A stretch of 64,000 nucleotides of DNA from positions 248,001-312,000 of the forward strand of contig NZ_BBME01000009.1 in NCBI RefSeq assembly GCF_000971395.1, in the 5' to 3' direction. Below, piece by piece: positions 53,459-61,886 of the stretch (the stretch's first letter is position 1; each line of letters begins with the position of its first letter). Both the position numbers and the translations under genes were made by a program. The stretch comes from Demequina iriomotensis (lineage in GTDB: Bacteria; Actinomycetota; Actinomycetes; Actinomycetales; Demequinaceae). The notes under the pieces were generated by a model. That model did no database searches. It worked only from the letters and a program-made list of their open reading frames with translations, and was not told the origin of the DNA.

Positions 53459-54139
53459 ATGGTGCCTGTGACCGAGCGAGCGAACGGACGCCCCGACGCC
53501 CGGCGCGCTCAGGTCCGCCGCCACCGCCGCGAACGCCAGATCATCGTCTTCGGAGTCCTGCTCATCGGCGTCGCGTTCGCGGCTATCTTCGCCGCCGGCG
53601 TCTACAAGGGCGAGATCGCGGGCCCCATCTCGCAGCCCTTCGTGACCCCCGAGGGCGCCTTCGAGAGCAACGTCACGCTCGTGTGCCCGCCGCCGAGCAG
53701 CACCGCGATGGCGCACAAGAACGTCGGCGTCAGGGTCCTCAACGGCACCGGTATCTCGGGGCTCGCGGGCGCGGTGTCGACGGAGCTCGACGACCGCAAC
53801 TACGTGATCGTGAGCACCTCGAACTGGAGCCGGACCTACCAGGACAACGTCCGCCTCTACTTCGGTCCTGACGGCATCCGCCAGGCCTACACGGTGGCGC
53901 GGAACTTCGACGGCGAGGTCGACATGGTCCTCGACAACCGCGAGGGGTCGCTCGTGGACGTCGTCCTGGGCGAGGCCTACGAGAGCGGCAACCTGCGCTC
54001 CGAGCTCGACGCGGAGCTCGCGCCCGGCACCTCGCTCACGGCCAACGCGGAGTGCCTGCCGGCGAGCCTCATCACGCCCGAGCCCGCCCCGCGCAGCCTC
54101 CCTGACAACCCCGTCGACGCCGAGAAGGCAGACGGCTAA
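53459..54139 (+). CDS. LytR C-terminal-domain protein, single-pass membrane
   Basis: This 226-aa protein has a basic N-terminus (RARRAQVRRHRRERQ-like), one membrane span (IIVFGVLLIGVAFAAIFAAGVY, about 28-49) and an extracellular LytR_C domain (VGVRVLNGTGISGLAGAVSTEL; VRLYFGPDGIRQAYTVARNF). It has no LCP catalytic domain, so it is probably an accessory or binding component in wall-polymer assembly. ATG 53459 is chosen; GTG 53468 is an alternative. It follows tRNA-Ser and is convergent with abfA. Confidence 0.85.
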   Translation: MVPVTERANGRPDARRAQVRRHRRERQIIVFGVLLIGVAFAAIFAAGVYKGEIAGPISQPFVTPEGAFESNVTLVCPPPSSTAMAHKNVGVRVLNGTGISGLAGAVSTELDDRNYVIVSTSNWSRTYQDNVRLYFGPDGIRQAYTVARNFDGEVDMVLDNREGSLVDVVLGEAYESGNLRSELDAELAPGTSLTANAECLPASLITPEPAPRSLPDNPVDAEKADG

Positions 54140-54165
54140 CTGCCCTTCCCGCCGGCACGGCCGGT

Positions 54166-54195
54166 GGGACGATGCGGCGCGCGCCGCATCGTCCC
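54166..54195. terminator. Perfect 30-bp palindrome made of an inverted GGACGATGCGG pair
   Basis: GGGACGATGCGGCGC (54166-54180) is directly followed by its exact reverse complement (54181-54195). Each half contains the window-wide word. It lies between the convergent LytR_C gene and the GH51 gene and is a likely bidirectional terminator or cruciform. Confidence 0.88.
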
Positions 54196-54203
54196 CGAGG
54201 GCG

Positions 54204-55706
54204 TCAGCCCTCGAGCGTGCCGTGGAACGCGGTCCAGGACTCGGGAGCCAGGCGCAGGGTGATCGTGCCGTCCTCGTGCGAGACGGGAAGCGCGTCGACC
54301 ATGCCGTAGGACTCCGCGGCCTCCTGGCCCTCGCGCGGACCCACGTGGTCCGCGAGCACGGCGCTGCCGCCGTCGATGCGCGCGGTGGCACCGGGGTGCC
54401 GCAGCGTCACCTCCTGCTCGGAGTCGCTGCGGTTGGTGACGAACAGCGCGAGCGCCCCGGTCGACGGGTCGACGGTCGCGGCGGCGGTCACCACGGGCAC
54501 GTCGCCGTGCTTCGCGGTCGCCATGGTCGCGGAGTCGACCTTGACCTGCAGGGCGTCGCCCCGCGCGAGGCGCGCGGCGGTCGCGAACGGATGGAACGTG
54601 GTCTGCCTCCACGCCGGGCCGTCCGGCTCGGTCATGATCGGGGCGATCACGTTGACCAGCTGCGCGAGGCAGCCGACGGCGACGCGATCGGCGTGGCCCA
54701 GCAGGCTGATGATGAGGTCGCCCACCACCACGGCGTCGAGCGCGGAGTACACGTCCTCGATGATGCGCGGCGCATCCTTCTGGACGGGCAGGTTGGTCTC
54801 GCCGACGAAGCGTGAGAACAGGTACCAGACGTTCCACTCGTCGAAGCTGATCGAGATCCGCTTGTCCGAGCGCTTCTGCGCGCCGATCGCGTCGGCGGAC
54901 GCGGCGACCCGCTCGATGAACGTCGACATCGCGGTGCCGGAGCCGAGGAACGAGGCGCGGTCGCCCTCCATCTCCTCGTAGTACGCGTGCATGGAGATGT
55001 GGTCGACCACGTCGTAGCAGTACGAGAGCACGGTGCGCTCCCACTCGCCGAACGTGTCCATCATCATCGAGCTCGAGCCGCACGCGACCAGCTCGATGGA
55101 CGGGTCCACCTGACGCATCGCGCGGCCGGTCGCCGCGGCGAGCTTGCCGTACTCGTGGGCGTCCTTGTGGCCGATCTGCCACGGCCCGTCCATCTCGTTG
55201 CCCAGGCACCACAGCTTCACGCCGTAGGGCTCCTCGCGGCCGTTGGCGATGCGCATGTCGGCCCACTTGGTGCCGGCCTCGCCGTTGCAGTACTCGAGCA
55301 GCCCGATGGCCGCGTCGATGCCGCGCGTGCCCAGGTTCACGGCCATCATCGGCTCGATCCCCTCACGCTCGCAGTACTGGAGGAACTCGTCGGTGCCCAC
55401 CAGGTTCGGCTCGACGGTCCGCCACGCGAGGTCGAGGAACGGCTTGCGCTGCCCGACGGGCCCGACCGCGTCCTCCCACGTGTAGTTGGAGACGAAGTTG
55501 CCGCCCGGGTAGCGCAGCATCGTCACCCCGAGCTCACGCGTGAGGTCGGCGACGTCGCCGCGGAAGCCGTGCGCGTCGGCCGTCGCGTGGCCGGGCTCGT
55601 AGATGCCCGTGTACACGCATCGTCCCAGGTGCTCGACGAACGAGCCGAAGACGCGGCGGTCCACGGGGCCGATGCGGAAGTCGGGGTGCAAGGTGATGGT
55701 GGTCAT
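54204..55706 (-). CDS. abfA: GH51 alpha-L-arabinofuranosidase (cytoplasmic)
   Basis: This 500-aa enzyme of family GH51 releases L-arabinose from arabinofuranosyl side chains and oligosaccharides. The acid/base Glu is in LWCLGNEMDGPWQ, the nucleophile Glu in ISISFDEWNVWY, and the FGSFVEHLGRCVYTGIYEPGH start is characteristic. It has no signal peptide. It is the last of a same-strand run GH27-GH43-GH51 read leftward from the shared promoter at 58.1 kb. The downstream 30-bp palindrome probably ends the operon. GGACGATGC word at 55617. Confidence 0.95.
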   Translation of the reverse strand: MTTITLHPDFRIGPVDRRVFGSFVEHLGRCVYTGIYEPGHATADAHGFRGDVADLTRELGVTMLRYPGGNFVSNYTWEDAVGPVGQRKPFLDLAWRTVEPNLVGTDEFLQYCEREGIEPMMAVNLGTRGIDAAIGLLEYCNGEAGTKWADMRIANGREEPYGVKLWCLGNEMDGPWQIGHKDAHEYGKLAAATGRAMRQVDPSIELVACGSSSMMMDTFGEWERTVLSYCYDVVDHISMHAYYEEMEGDRASFLGSGTAMSTFIERVAASADAIGAQKRSDKRISISFDEWNVWYLFSRFVGETNLPVQKDAPRIIEDVYSALDAVVVGDLIISLLGHADRVAVGCLAQLVNVIAPIMTEPDGPAWRQTTFHPFATAARLARGDALQVKVDSATMATAKHGDVPVVTAAATVDPSTGALALFVTNRSDSEQEVTLRHPGATARIDGGSAVLADHVGPREGQEAAESYGMVDALPVSHEDGTITLRLAPESWTAFHGTLEG

Positions 55707-55751
55707 GCGTTTCTTCTCCTCGTTGAGCAGGGACGATGCGGGTGGTCGGGT

Positions 55752-56810
55752 TCAGCGGTTCGGCTCGGCGAGCTCGTCCGCGGTCCAGGCGACGGGCCAG
55801 CCGTCCTCGGTCCAGGCAAGCTCGCGGATCGCGAGCTGGAAGTCGCCGCCCAGGGTCTCGTCGTAGTAGTGGAACGCGAGGTAGCCGTGCGAGTACGACT
55901 GGCCGCCGGGGCCGATCATGCTGCCGCGCGTCGACAGCAGCTCGTCGCCGCCGTCGTACATCATCTGGTTGCCCCAGCTGTCCAGGTACGGGCCGGTGAT
56001 CTCGGTGGCGCGGCCCACCGCGATCGAGTACGTCGAGTCCGTGCCTTGGCAGCACGAGTCACGCGAGACGAACAGGTAGTAGTACCCGTCGCGGTACATG
56101 AGGTACGGCGCCTCGATCGCGTTGGTCGCGTTGTTGCGGGTCGCGATGGTGGTCGGCTCGGCGCCCTCGGCGGGCTTGCCGCTCGGCCACTCGAGCTCGA
56201 TCAGCTGGATGCCGCCCCAGAAGGATCCGAAGGTCATCCACGCCGTGCCGTCCTCCGCGGTGATGACGCCCGCGTCGATCGCGTTGACGTTGTCCACGCC
56301 GGGGGTCGAGCGGACCACCATGCCCTGGTCCGTCCAGCCGTAGTCCGGGCTGTCGACGTCGAGCGTGGGGGAGGTCATGAGGCCGATGACGGAGCCGTTG
56401 GTGCCGAAGGTCGAGGCGGCGTAGTAGAGGTACCAGGTGCCGTCGTGCTCCACGAGCTCGGGCGCCCAGAAGTTCTGGACCCCGGAGACCTCCTCGTAGA
56501 CCCATTCGGGACGGGTCGAGGCGGTCCACACGGTGCCGACGTACTCCCAGGTCGCGCCCGCGTCCGTCGAGCGCCGGATCTGGGGCGAGCCCAGGCCCTT
56601 CTGCACGTCGCCGGTCGAGTAGACGTACCAGTCCTCGCCGTCCTCGCCCGCGACCAGCGCCGGGTCGTGGGTGCGGATGTCGCCGCTCAGCTCGAGCGCC
56701 GTGGCCGCCACGACGTCCTCGGACCACGGGCTCCACACGGCGATGCCGACGCCCACCGCCGCGGCCGCGGCGACGGCGCCGCCGACGGCCAGCGCGCTGC
56801 GCGCCCTCAT
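55752..56810 (-). CDS. Exported GH43 arabinanase
   Basis: This 352-aa family 43 enzyme begins with a signal or anchor segment (ALAVGGAVAAAAAVGVGIAVW). The three catalytic acids sit in the expected motifs: Asp in TRTHDPALV-type RTHDPALVAG, Asp in VNAIDAGVI (pKa modulator), and Glu in ATNAIEAPYLMY. VQNFWAPELVEHDGTWYLYY matches endo-1,5-alpha-L-arabinanases. ATG 56810 overlaps the GH27 stop (ATGA). It is the probable outer enzyme that cuts arabinan before uptake. Confidence 0.92.
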   Translation of the reverse strand: MRARSALAVGGAVAAAAAVGVGIAVWSPWSEDVVAATALELSGDIRTHDPALVAGEDGEDWYVYSTGDVQKGLGSPQIRRSTDAGATWEYVGTVWTASTRPEWVYEEVSGVQNFWAPELVEHDGTWYLYYAASTFGTNGSVIGLMTSPTLDVDSPDYGWTDQGMVVRSTPGVDNVNAIDAGVITAEDGTAWMTFGSFWGGIQLIELEWPSGKPAEGAEPTTIATRNNATNAIEAPYLMYRDGYYYLFVSRDSCCQGTDSTYSIAVGRATEITGPYLDSWGNQMMYDGGDELLSTRGSMIGPGGQSYSHGYLAFHYYDETLGGDFQLAIRELAWTEDGWPVAWTADELAEPNR

Positions 56811-58090
56811 GCGGTCGGGTCCAGCGCGACCCACGCGACTCCGTGCGAGGGCACGGTCGCGGTGAGGAGGCCGTCCTGGACCTCCGCCGTCTGGCCGGGC
56901 CAGAGGTCGGTGAGCGCCGCATCGTGCACCGCGGTGCCAAGGATCGACGGGAGCGCGACGCTCGCCTGGAAGGGCTCGTCGCCGGTCCAGAACACGGCGG
57001 CGTAGACGCGGTCCGAGGCGGCGGCGCGGGCGGCCCACACGATGAGCTCGCCGCCCGGCAGCGGCTCGCGGAGCAGCTCGCGGCCGTCGACGGAGCCCTG
57101 GAGGACCTCCGCGACCGCGGGCGTGGCGAGCAGCTCGAGCGTATCGGGCGTGCTCGTGGGGAGGTCGCCGCCCACCATGAGCGGGGAGCGGCCCATGCAC
57201 CACAGGCTCAGCATCGTGCGCTGCTCATCGAGCGTCAGGCGGCAGTCGCGGGGCTCGCCGCGTTCCGCGCGGATGCCGATGCGACCCAACGGCAGCATGT
57301 CCGCATCGGCCCATCCGCCCGCCTGCTGGAACGGGGCCCAGCGCGCGAGGCGCGCGAACTGCGCGTGGAGGTCCTCCCAGCGGTCCCAGAGGTCGTCGGA
57401 GATGCGCCACATCTGCGCGTACTCGCGCAGGTGGGGCAGGTGCGCGGTCGACAGGTGCGTGCCCGGCGAGAGCGACAGCGCGATGTCCCGGCCGGAGCGC
57501 TCGATCGCGAGCGCGTACGCCGCGATCTCGCGGTCGTAGTACGGCGCCTGCATGTCGTCGGCCTTGATGAAGTCGACGCCCCACGCGGCGAACTGCGCGA
57601 CCTGCGCGTCGTAGTACGCCTGGGCACCCGGGTGGTCGTGGTTCAGCCCGTAGTTGTCGGGGTTCCACGCGCACACGTGGTCGAGGTCGGCCACCTGCGC
57701 CGCCGTGAAACCCGTGCCGTGGATGGGGAGGTCGCGCTCGACCGCGAGGCGCGGGATGCCGCGCATGATGTGGAGGCCGAACCTGAGCCCCAGCGCGTGC
57801 ACCTGCGCGGCGAGCGGGCCGAACCCCGCGCAGCCGGCGGCCGAGGGGAACCGGTTCGGGGCCGGCATCTGGCGGCCGAAGGCATCGAGCTCCAGGGGGG
57901 CGCCGTCGTTGTAGCCGTGCGAGCGGGCGGTCGGGTCGTACCAGGCGATGTCCACCACGACGGTGTCCCAGCCATGCGGCAGCAGGCGGTCCGCCATCAC
58001 GCGGGCGTTCGCGAGGACCTCCTCCTCCGTCACCGTGGTGCCATAGCTGTCCCAGGTGTTCCAGCCCATGGGGGGTGTCGCGGCTCGCAT
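56807..58090 (-). CDS. GH27 family glycosidase (alpha-galactosidase or beta-L-arabinopyranosidase)
   Basis: This 427-aa protein has the GH27 start TPPMGWNTWDSYGTTVTEEE, the nucleophile Asp in VDFIKADDM and the acid/base Asp in MWRISDDLWDRW. No signal peptide is present. Because it is in an arabinan locus, beta-L-arabinopyranosidase activity, known in some GH27 members, is as likely as alpha-galactosidase. GGAGG lies 8 nt before the ATG. It is the first gene of the leftward operon and shares the LacI-operator region with the divergent importer. Confidence 0.9.
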   Translation of the reverse strand: MRAATPPMGWNTWDSYGTTVTEEEVLANARVMADRLLPHGWDTVVVDIAWYDPTARSHGYNDGAPLELDAFGRQMPAPNRFPSAAGCAGFGPLAAQVHALGLRFGLHIMRGIPRLAVERDLPIHGTGFTAAQVADLDHVCAWNPDNYGLNHDHPGAQAYYDAQVAQFAAWGVDFIKADDMQAPYYDREIAAYALAIERSGRDIALSLSPGTHLSTAHLPHLREYAQMWRISDDLWDRWEDLHAQFARLARWAPFQQAGGWADADMLPLGRIGIRAERGEPRDCRLTLDEQRTMLSLWCMGRSPLMVGGDLPTSTPDTLELLATPAVAEVLQGSVDGRELLREPLPGGELIVWAARAAASDRVYAAVFWTGDEPFQASVALPSILGTAVHDAALTDLWPGQTAEVQDGLLTATVPSHGVAWVALDPTA

Positions 58091-58108
58091 GCGAGGGATC
58101 CTCCTGTC

Positions 58109-58120
58109 TACATCGTTGTA
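58109..58120. promoter_or_regulatory. LacI-type operator, left copy
   Basis: TACATCGTTGTA, read on the other strand as TTACAACGATGTA with one more base, is a near-palindrome around CG. It lies 19 bp upstream of the GH27 start. A second copy with the 11-nt core TTACAACGATG is at 58334-58347. Confidence 0.75.
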
Positions 58121-58303
58121 AGGCAATCGTGCCCAAATCGGGCGGCGATCGTCAACCGGAGGGTACCGCCCGGGCGGTCGCGGCAAGTCGGCCATACGGC
58201 CCACCGAGGGGCGTTTCGGGCGTCCGGCGCGCCCGATTTCGCGCATCGTCCCTGGCATGTTGCGTAATCGCGATGCTGTTTCAGAATCGTGACCTGTCCG
58301 ACT

Positions 58304-58347
58304 TGACCGGCGCCCCGCTCCCGTGTCATTGTTCCATCGTTGTAAAG
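58304..58347 (+). promoter_or_regulatory. Importer promoter with LacI-type operator, right copy
   Basis: TTGACC (58304-58309), 17 nt, TCATTG (58327-58332), then the operator CATCGTTGTAAA at 58336-58347. On the minus strand the operator reads TTTACAACGATGG. An operator just past the -10 box implies repression. The 384-bp divergent gap also holds opposed CCCAAATCGGG/CCCGATTT blocks and one GGACGATGC word (58243). Confidence 0.7.
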
Positions 58348-58474
58348 GCGTCGACAAAGGGTCGACACCAGAGCCTGGGGTCAACGACGACCGGGATGCG
58401 ACACTGGCCTCATCAGGGCGCAGCCGCATCCGGGCCCGACCTCACTCATCGACGATGATCAGGGAGGCAGGCAA

Positions 58475-59884
58475 ATGCGAAAGTTCAAGGCAGCGGCCGT
58501 CACCGCCACGATGGTGGGTGCGCTCACCCTCGCGGCGTGCAGCAGCGGTGGAGGCGGCGACGCCTCGGGTAGCCCCGAGCCCGACACGGCGGGCGGCGAC
58601 GCCCCCAACGAGCTCACGTTCATGTTCCGCGGCGGCGACTACGACAAGCTCGCCTACCAGGCCGCGATCGACAAGTTCGAGGAGGAGACCGGCGCATCGG
58701 TGACGATGATCATCACCGACGCCGATCAGTACGCGACCAAGCTGCAGGCGGCCATCGCCGGCAACAAGGTGCCCGACGTCTTCTACATCGAGCCCGGCAA
58801 GATGATGGGCTACGTCTACGCGGGCGTCCTCGCGGACCTCACGTCGTACGTGCCGCAGGAGACCATCGACAACATCTGGTCCTTCGGCACCGACGCCTAC
58901 CGCTTCAACACCGAGACCGGCGCCCGCGGCGACTCCGCCGACCCGCTCTACGGCCTCCCCAAGGACGTCGGCCCGTTCGGCTTCGGCTACAACACGGTCC
59001 TGTTCGACAAGCTGGGCCTCGAGGCCCCGTCGGCCGACGAGCCGATGACGTTCGACGAGTTCGTGGCGCTGTGCAAGGAGCTCACGCAGTCCGACGAGCT
59101 CGACTACGAGACCTGGGGCACCGGCCTCAACGTCGTGTGGAACTCGCAGGCTTTCATCTGGGGCGCCGGCGCCGACTGGATCTCCGAGGACCAGAAGACC
59201 GTCACGGTCGACGACCCGGCCTTCGCCGACGCGCTGCAGTGGTTCGCCGACCTGGGCCTCGTCGAGGGTGTGACCCCCTCGGCCGAGCAGGCGCAGACGC
59301 TCGACACGTACCAGCGCTGGATGGCCGGCGAGATCGGCTTCTTCCCGGTCGCGCCGTGGGACATCGCCACGTACAACTCGGTGGCGGAGGAGAACCCCGA
59401 CACCTTCGGCTACGACGTGATCCCCTACCCCGTCGCCAACGAGGGTGACGAGTGGTCGACCTGGCTCGGCTCGCTCGGCATCGCGGTGTCGGAGAACTCG
59501 AAGAACAAGGAGCTCGCGGCCCAGCTCGCGACCTACCTGTCGACCGACCTCGACGCGCAGAAGATCCTCGCGGAGAACAAGGTCCAGATCCCGAACCTCA
59601 TCGACTACGCGACCGGCGAGTGGATCGAGACCGACGCGCCCGCCGCCGGCTGGCCCGCCAACACCAAGGCGTTCCTCGAGATCGCCGAGTCGAAGGGCAA
59701 GCCGCTCCCCGGCGTGTGGACCTACACCCCGGAGTGGTACGACAACTTCTGGATCGGCATCGAGAACGTCGTCGACAACGGTTCGCAGACCGCTGCGGAC
59801 TTCCTCGCGGCGAAGCAGCCTGAGATGCAGCAGCTGCTCGACCAGTCGTGGATCAGCGCCGACCAGGCGAAGGCCCAGGGCTAA
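58475..59884 (+). CDS. Oligosaccharide ABC importer, substrate-binding lipoprotein (AraN-type)
   Basis: This 469-aa lipoprotein has lipobox LTLAACSS and a Gly/Ser linker. The cluster B type (CUT1) binding fold is shown by KFEEETGASVTMIITDADQYATKLQAAI and DVFYIEPGKMMGYVYAGVL. The aromatic-rich C-terminal half (VWTYTPEWYDNFWIG) suits oligosaccharides. GATCAGGGAGG precedes the ATG. It begins a rightward operon with two permeases, GH43 and DUF624. An ATPase gene is absent, so a shared MsiK-like ATPase elsewhere is likely. A hairpin follows at 59903-59930. Confidence 0.94.
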   Translation: MRKFKAAAVTATMVGALTLAACSSGGGGDASGSPEPDTAGGDAPNELTFMFRGGDYDKLAYQAAIDKFEEETGASVTMIITDADQYATKLQAAIAGNKVPDVFYIEPGKMMGYVYAGVLADLTSYVPQETIDNIWSFGTDAYRFNTETGARGDSADPLYGLPKDVGPFGFGYNTVLFDKLGLEAPSADEPMTFDEFVALCKELTQSDELDYETWGTGLNVVWNSQAFIWGAGADWISEDQKTVTVDDPAFADALQWFADLGLVEGVTPSAEQAQTLDTYQRWMAGEIGFFPVAPWDIATYNSVAEENPDTFGYDVIPYPVANEGDEWSTWLGSLGIAVSENSKNKELAAQLATYLSTDLDAQKILAENKVQIPNLIDYATGEWIETDAPAAGWPANTKAFLEIAESKGKPLPGVWTYTPEWYDNFWIGIENVVDNGSQTAADFLAAKQPEMQQLLDQSWISADQAKAQG

Positions 59885-59902
59885 CAGCAGGACAGCAGGG
59901 AA

Positions 59903-59930
59903 GGGGGCCGTCGCCCGTGCGGCGGCCCCC
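59903..59930 (+). terminator. Intra-operon hairpin after the binding-protein gene
   Basis: GGGGGCCG (59903-59910) pairs with CGGCCCCC (59923-59930), and the loop contributes CGC/GCG pairs. It lies 18 bp after the binding-protein stop and probably attenuates read-through to the permeases, like the hairpin at 40168. Confidence 0.8.
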
Positions 59931-59959
59931 GACCCCCTGCGGGACGTAAGGAACAGATC

Positions 59960-60916
59960 ATGGCGACAACGGCACCCCCCGCCGAGCCCACCACCGTGTG
60001 GACCAAGGAGGACGCGAAGGCGTCCCGCAAGGCCAACAACAAGCTCCACCGGCGGGAGCACGCGTGGGCGGCGGCCTTCATGGCGCCGCCGGTGATCGGG
60101 TGGATCGCCTTCCTTCTGTTCCCGCTCGGGTTCTCGGTCTACGCCTCGCTGACCAACTGGAACGGCATCGGCAACATGACCTTCATCGGTCTCGACAACT
60201 ACACGAGGCTGCTGCAGGACCCGTACTTCTGGAAGGCGCTGTGGAACACCGTCTTCTACATGATCGGCATCCCGATCGGCCTCGCCCTCTCGCTCGCGCT
60301 CGCGCTCGCGCTGAGCCGCAAGATCCGCGGCCGCACCTTCTTCCGGACGGTGTACTACATCCCCGTCATCTCGTCGCTCGCCGCCGTCGCCATCCTCTGG
60401 CAGTGGGCGTACAACGGCGACTTCGGCCTGGTCAACCAGGCGCTCGGCCTCGTCGGCATCGACGGCCCGAACTGGCTCATGGACCCGACGTGGGCCAAGC
60501 CCGCGCTCATCATCATGGCCGTGTGGAAGGGCCTCGGCTACTCCACGCTCCTCTATCTCGCGGCCGTGCAGGCCGTTCCGCGCTCGCTGTACGAGGCCGC
60601 CGCCCTGGACGGCGCCACCAGCTGGAAGCGCTTCACCAAGATCACGTGGCCCATGGTGCAGCCCGTCACGTTCTTCCTCGTGGTGACCAACATCATCGGC
60701 GGCTCGATGATCTTCACCGAGATCAACATCATGACCCCGACGGGCGGACCGTCGTGGAGCACGGCCTCCCTGGTCTGGTACGTCTGGAACCAGGCGTTCC
60801 GGAACCTCCAGATGGGCTATGCGACCGCGATGGCGCTGGTGCTGGGAATCCTGGTCCTCATCGTCACGGTGATCCAGTTCCGCATCAACCGTGCCAACGA
60901 CTTCTCGATCGACTGA
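59960..60916 (+). CDS. CUT1-family ABC sugar permease (MalF-like)
   Basis: This 318-aa protein has six membrane segments (GWIAFLLFPLGFSVYASL; WNTVFYMIGIPIGLALSLAL; and others). The EAA loop, EAAALDGATSWKRFTKITWPMV, is the coupling motif. The N-terminal cytoplasmic segment is basic. It pairs with the permease at 60935 to form the channel. The binding protein is 75 bp upstream and the second permease 18 bp downstream. Confidence 0.95.
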   Translation: MATTAPPAEPTTVWTKEDAKASRKANNKLHRREHAWAAAFMAPPVIGWIAFLLFPLGFSVYASLTNWNGIGNMTFIGLDNYTRLLQDPYFWKALWNTVFYMIGIPIGLALSLALALALSRKIRGRTFFRTVYYIPVISSLAAVAILWQWAYNGDFGLVNQALGLVGIDGPNWLMDPTWAKPALIIMAVWKGLGYSTLLYLAAVQAVPRSLYEAAALDGATSWKRFTKITWPMVQPVTFFLVVTNIIGGSMIFTEINIMTPTGGPSWSTASLVWYVWNQAFRNLQMGYATAMALVLGILVLIVTVIQFRINRANDFSID

Positions 60917-60934
60917 GGCGAAGGAGACATCGCA

Positions 60935-61885
60935 ATGAGCCTCAACCAGAACACCGCCCGCTCCGCCTCGAGCGCGATCGCGGACACCGCCGCGGACGCC
61001 GGCCGCAGGCTTCCCCAGCAGCGCCCGGGCATGTTCCAGCGCAAGGCGGCGACGCAGGAGAGCCCCGCGGTCAACGCGGTCCTCACGCTCATCCTGTCGT
61101 TCGGCGCCATCGTCATGGCCGCCCCGCTCGTGTGGATGGTCTCGACCTCGCTCAAGACCAAGGAGGGCGTCTACTCCCTGCCGCCCGAGTGGATCCCCGA
61201 CCCGTTCGTGTGGGACACCTACGCGCGCGTCTTCGACGACACGTACGTACTGTCCGGCATCAAGAACTCGCTCATCGTCGCCGTGTCGGTCACGGTGGTC
61301 GGCACGCTCTTCTCCTCGCTCGCGGCCTTCGCGCTCGCGAAGCTGCGCCTGCCCGGCAAGAACGCGATCTTCCTCATGCTGCTGTCGGGGATGATGGTCC
61401 CGTTCCCGACGCTGATGATCCCGCAGTTCGTCATGTTCTCGAAGATCGGCTGGGTCGACACCCTGCTGCCGCTGATCGTGCCGGTCATCCTGGGCAACGT
61501 CATCATGATCTTCTTCCTGCGCCAGTACCTGCACAACGTGCCGGACTCCCTGGTCGAGGCCGCGAAGATCGACGGCGCGAGCTACCTCAAGATCTTCTGG
61601 ACCATGATGTTCCCGCTCATGCGCCCGGCGATCGCCGCCCAGTTCATCCTGTGGTTCATGGCGGTGTGGAACGACTACCTCGCGCCGATCATCTACCTCA
61701 ACACGCCTGAGAAGCAGACGCTCCAGGTGGTCATCGCGAACATGAACGTCCAGTACGCGACGCAGCGCGACTACCCGCTCATCATGGCCGCGTCGGTGAT
61801 CTCGGTGATCCCGATCCTGGTGGTCTTCCTCATCTTCCAGCGTCAGATCATCGAGTCGATCGCGCTCACCGGATCGAAGACCTGA
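60935..61885 (+). CDS. CUT1-family ABC sugar permease (MalG-like)
   Basis: This 316-aa permease has six membrane segments, the coupling EAA loop (EAAKIDGASYLKIFWTMMFPLM) and the family stretch MVPFPTLMIPQFVMFSKIGWVDTLLPLIVP. An N-terminal basic cytoplasmic region of about 50 residues precedes the first span. Start ATG 60935 with GGCGAAGGAGAC upstream. It completes the membrane channel of the arabino-oligosaccharide importer. The GH43 gene begins 1 bp after its stop. Confidence 0.95.
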   Translation: MSLNQNTARSASSAIADTAADAGRRLPQQRPGMFQRKAATQESPAVNAVLTLILSFGAIVMAAPLVWMVSTSLKTKEGVYSLPPEWIPDPFVWDTYARVFDDTYVLSGIKNSLIVAVSVTVVGTLFSSLAAFALAKLRLPGKNAIFLMLLSGMMVPFPTLMIPQFVMFSKIGWVDTLLPLIVPVILGNVIMIFFLRQYLHNVPDSLVEAAKIDGASYLKIFWTMMFPLMRPAIAAQFILWFMAVWNDYLAPIIYLNTPEKQTLQVVIANMNVQYATQRDYPLIMAASVISVIPILVVFLIFQRQIIESIALTGSKT

Positions 61886-61886
61886 C

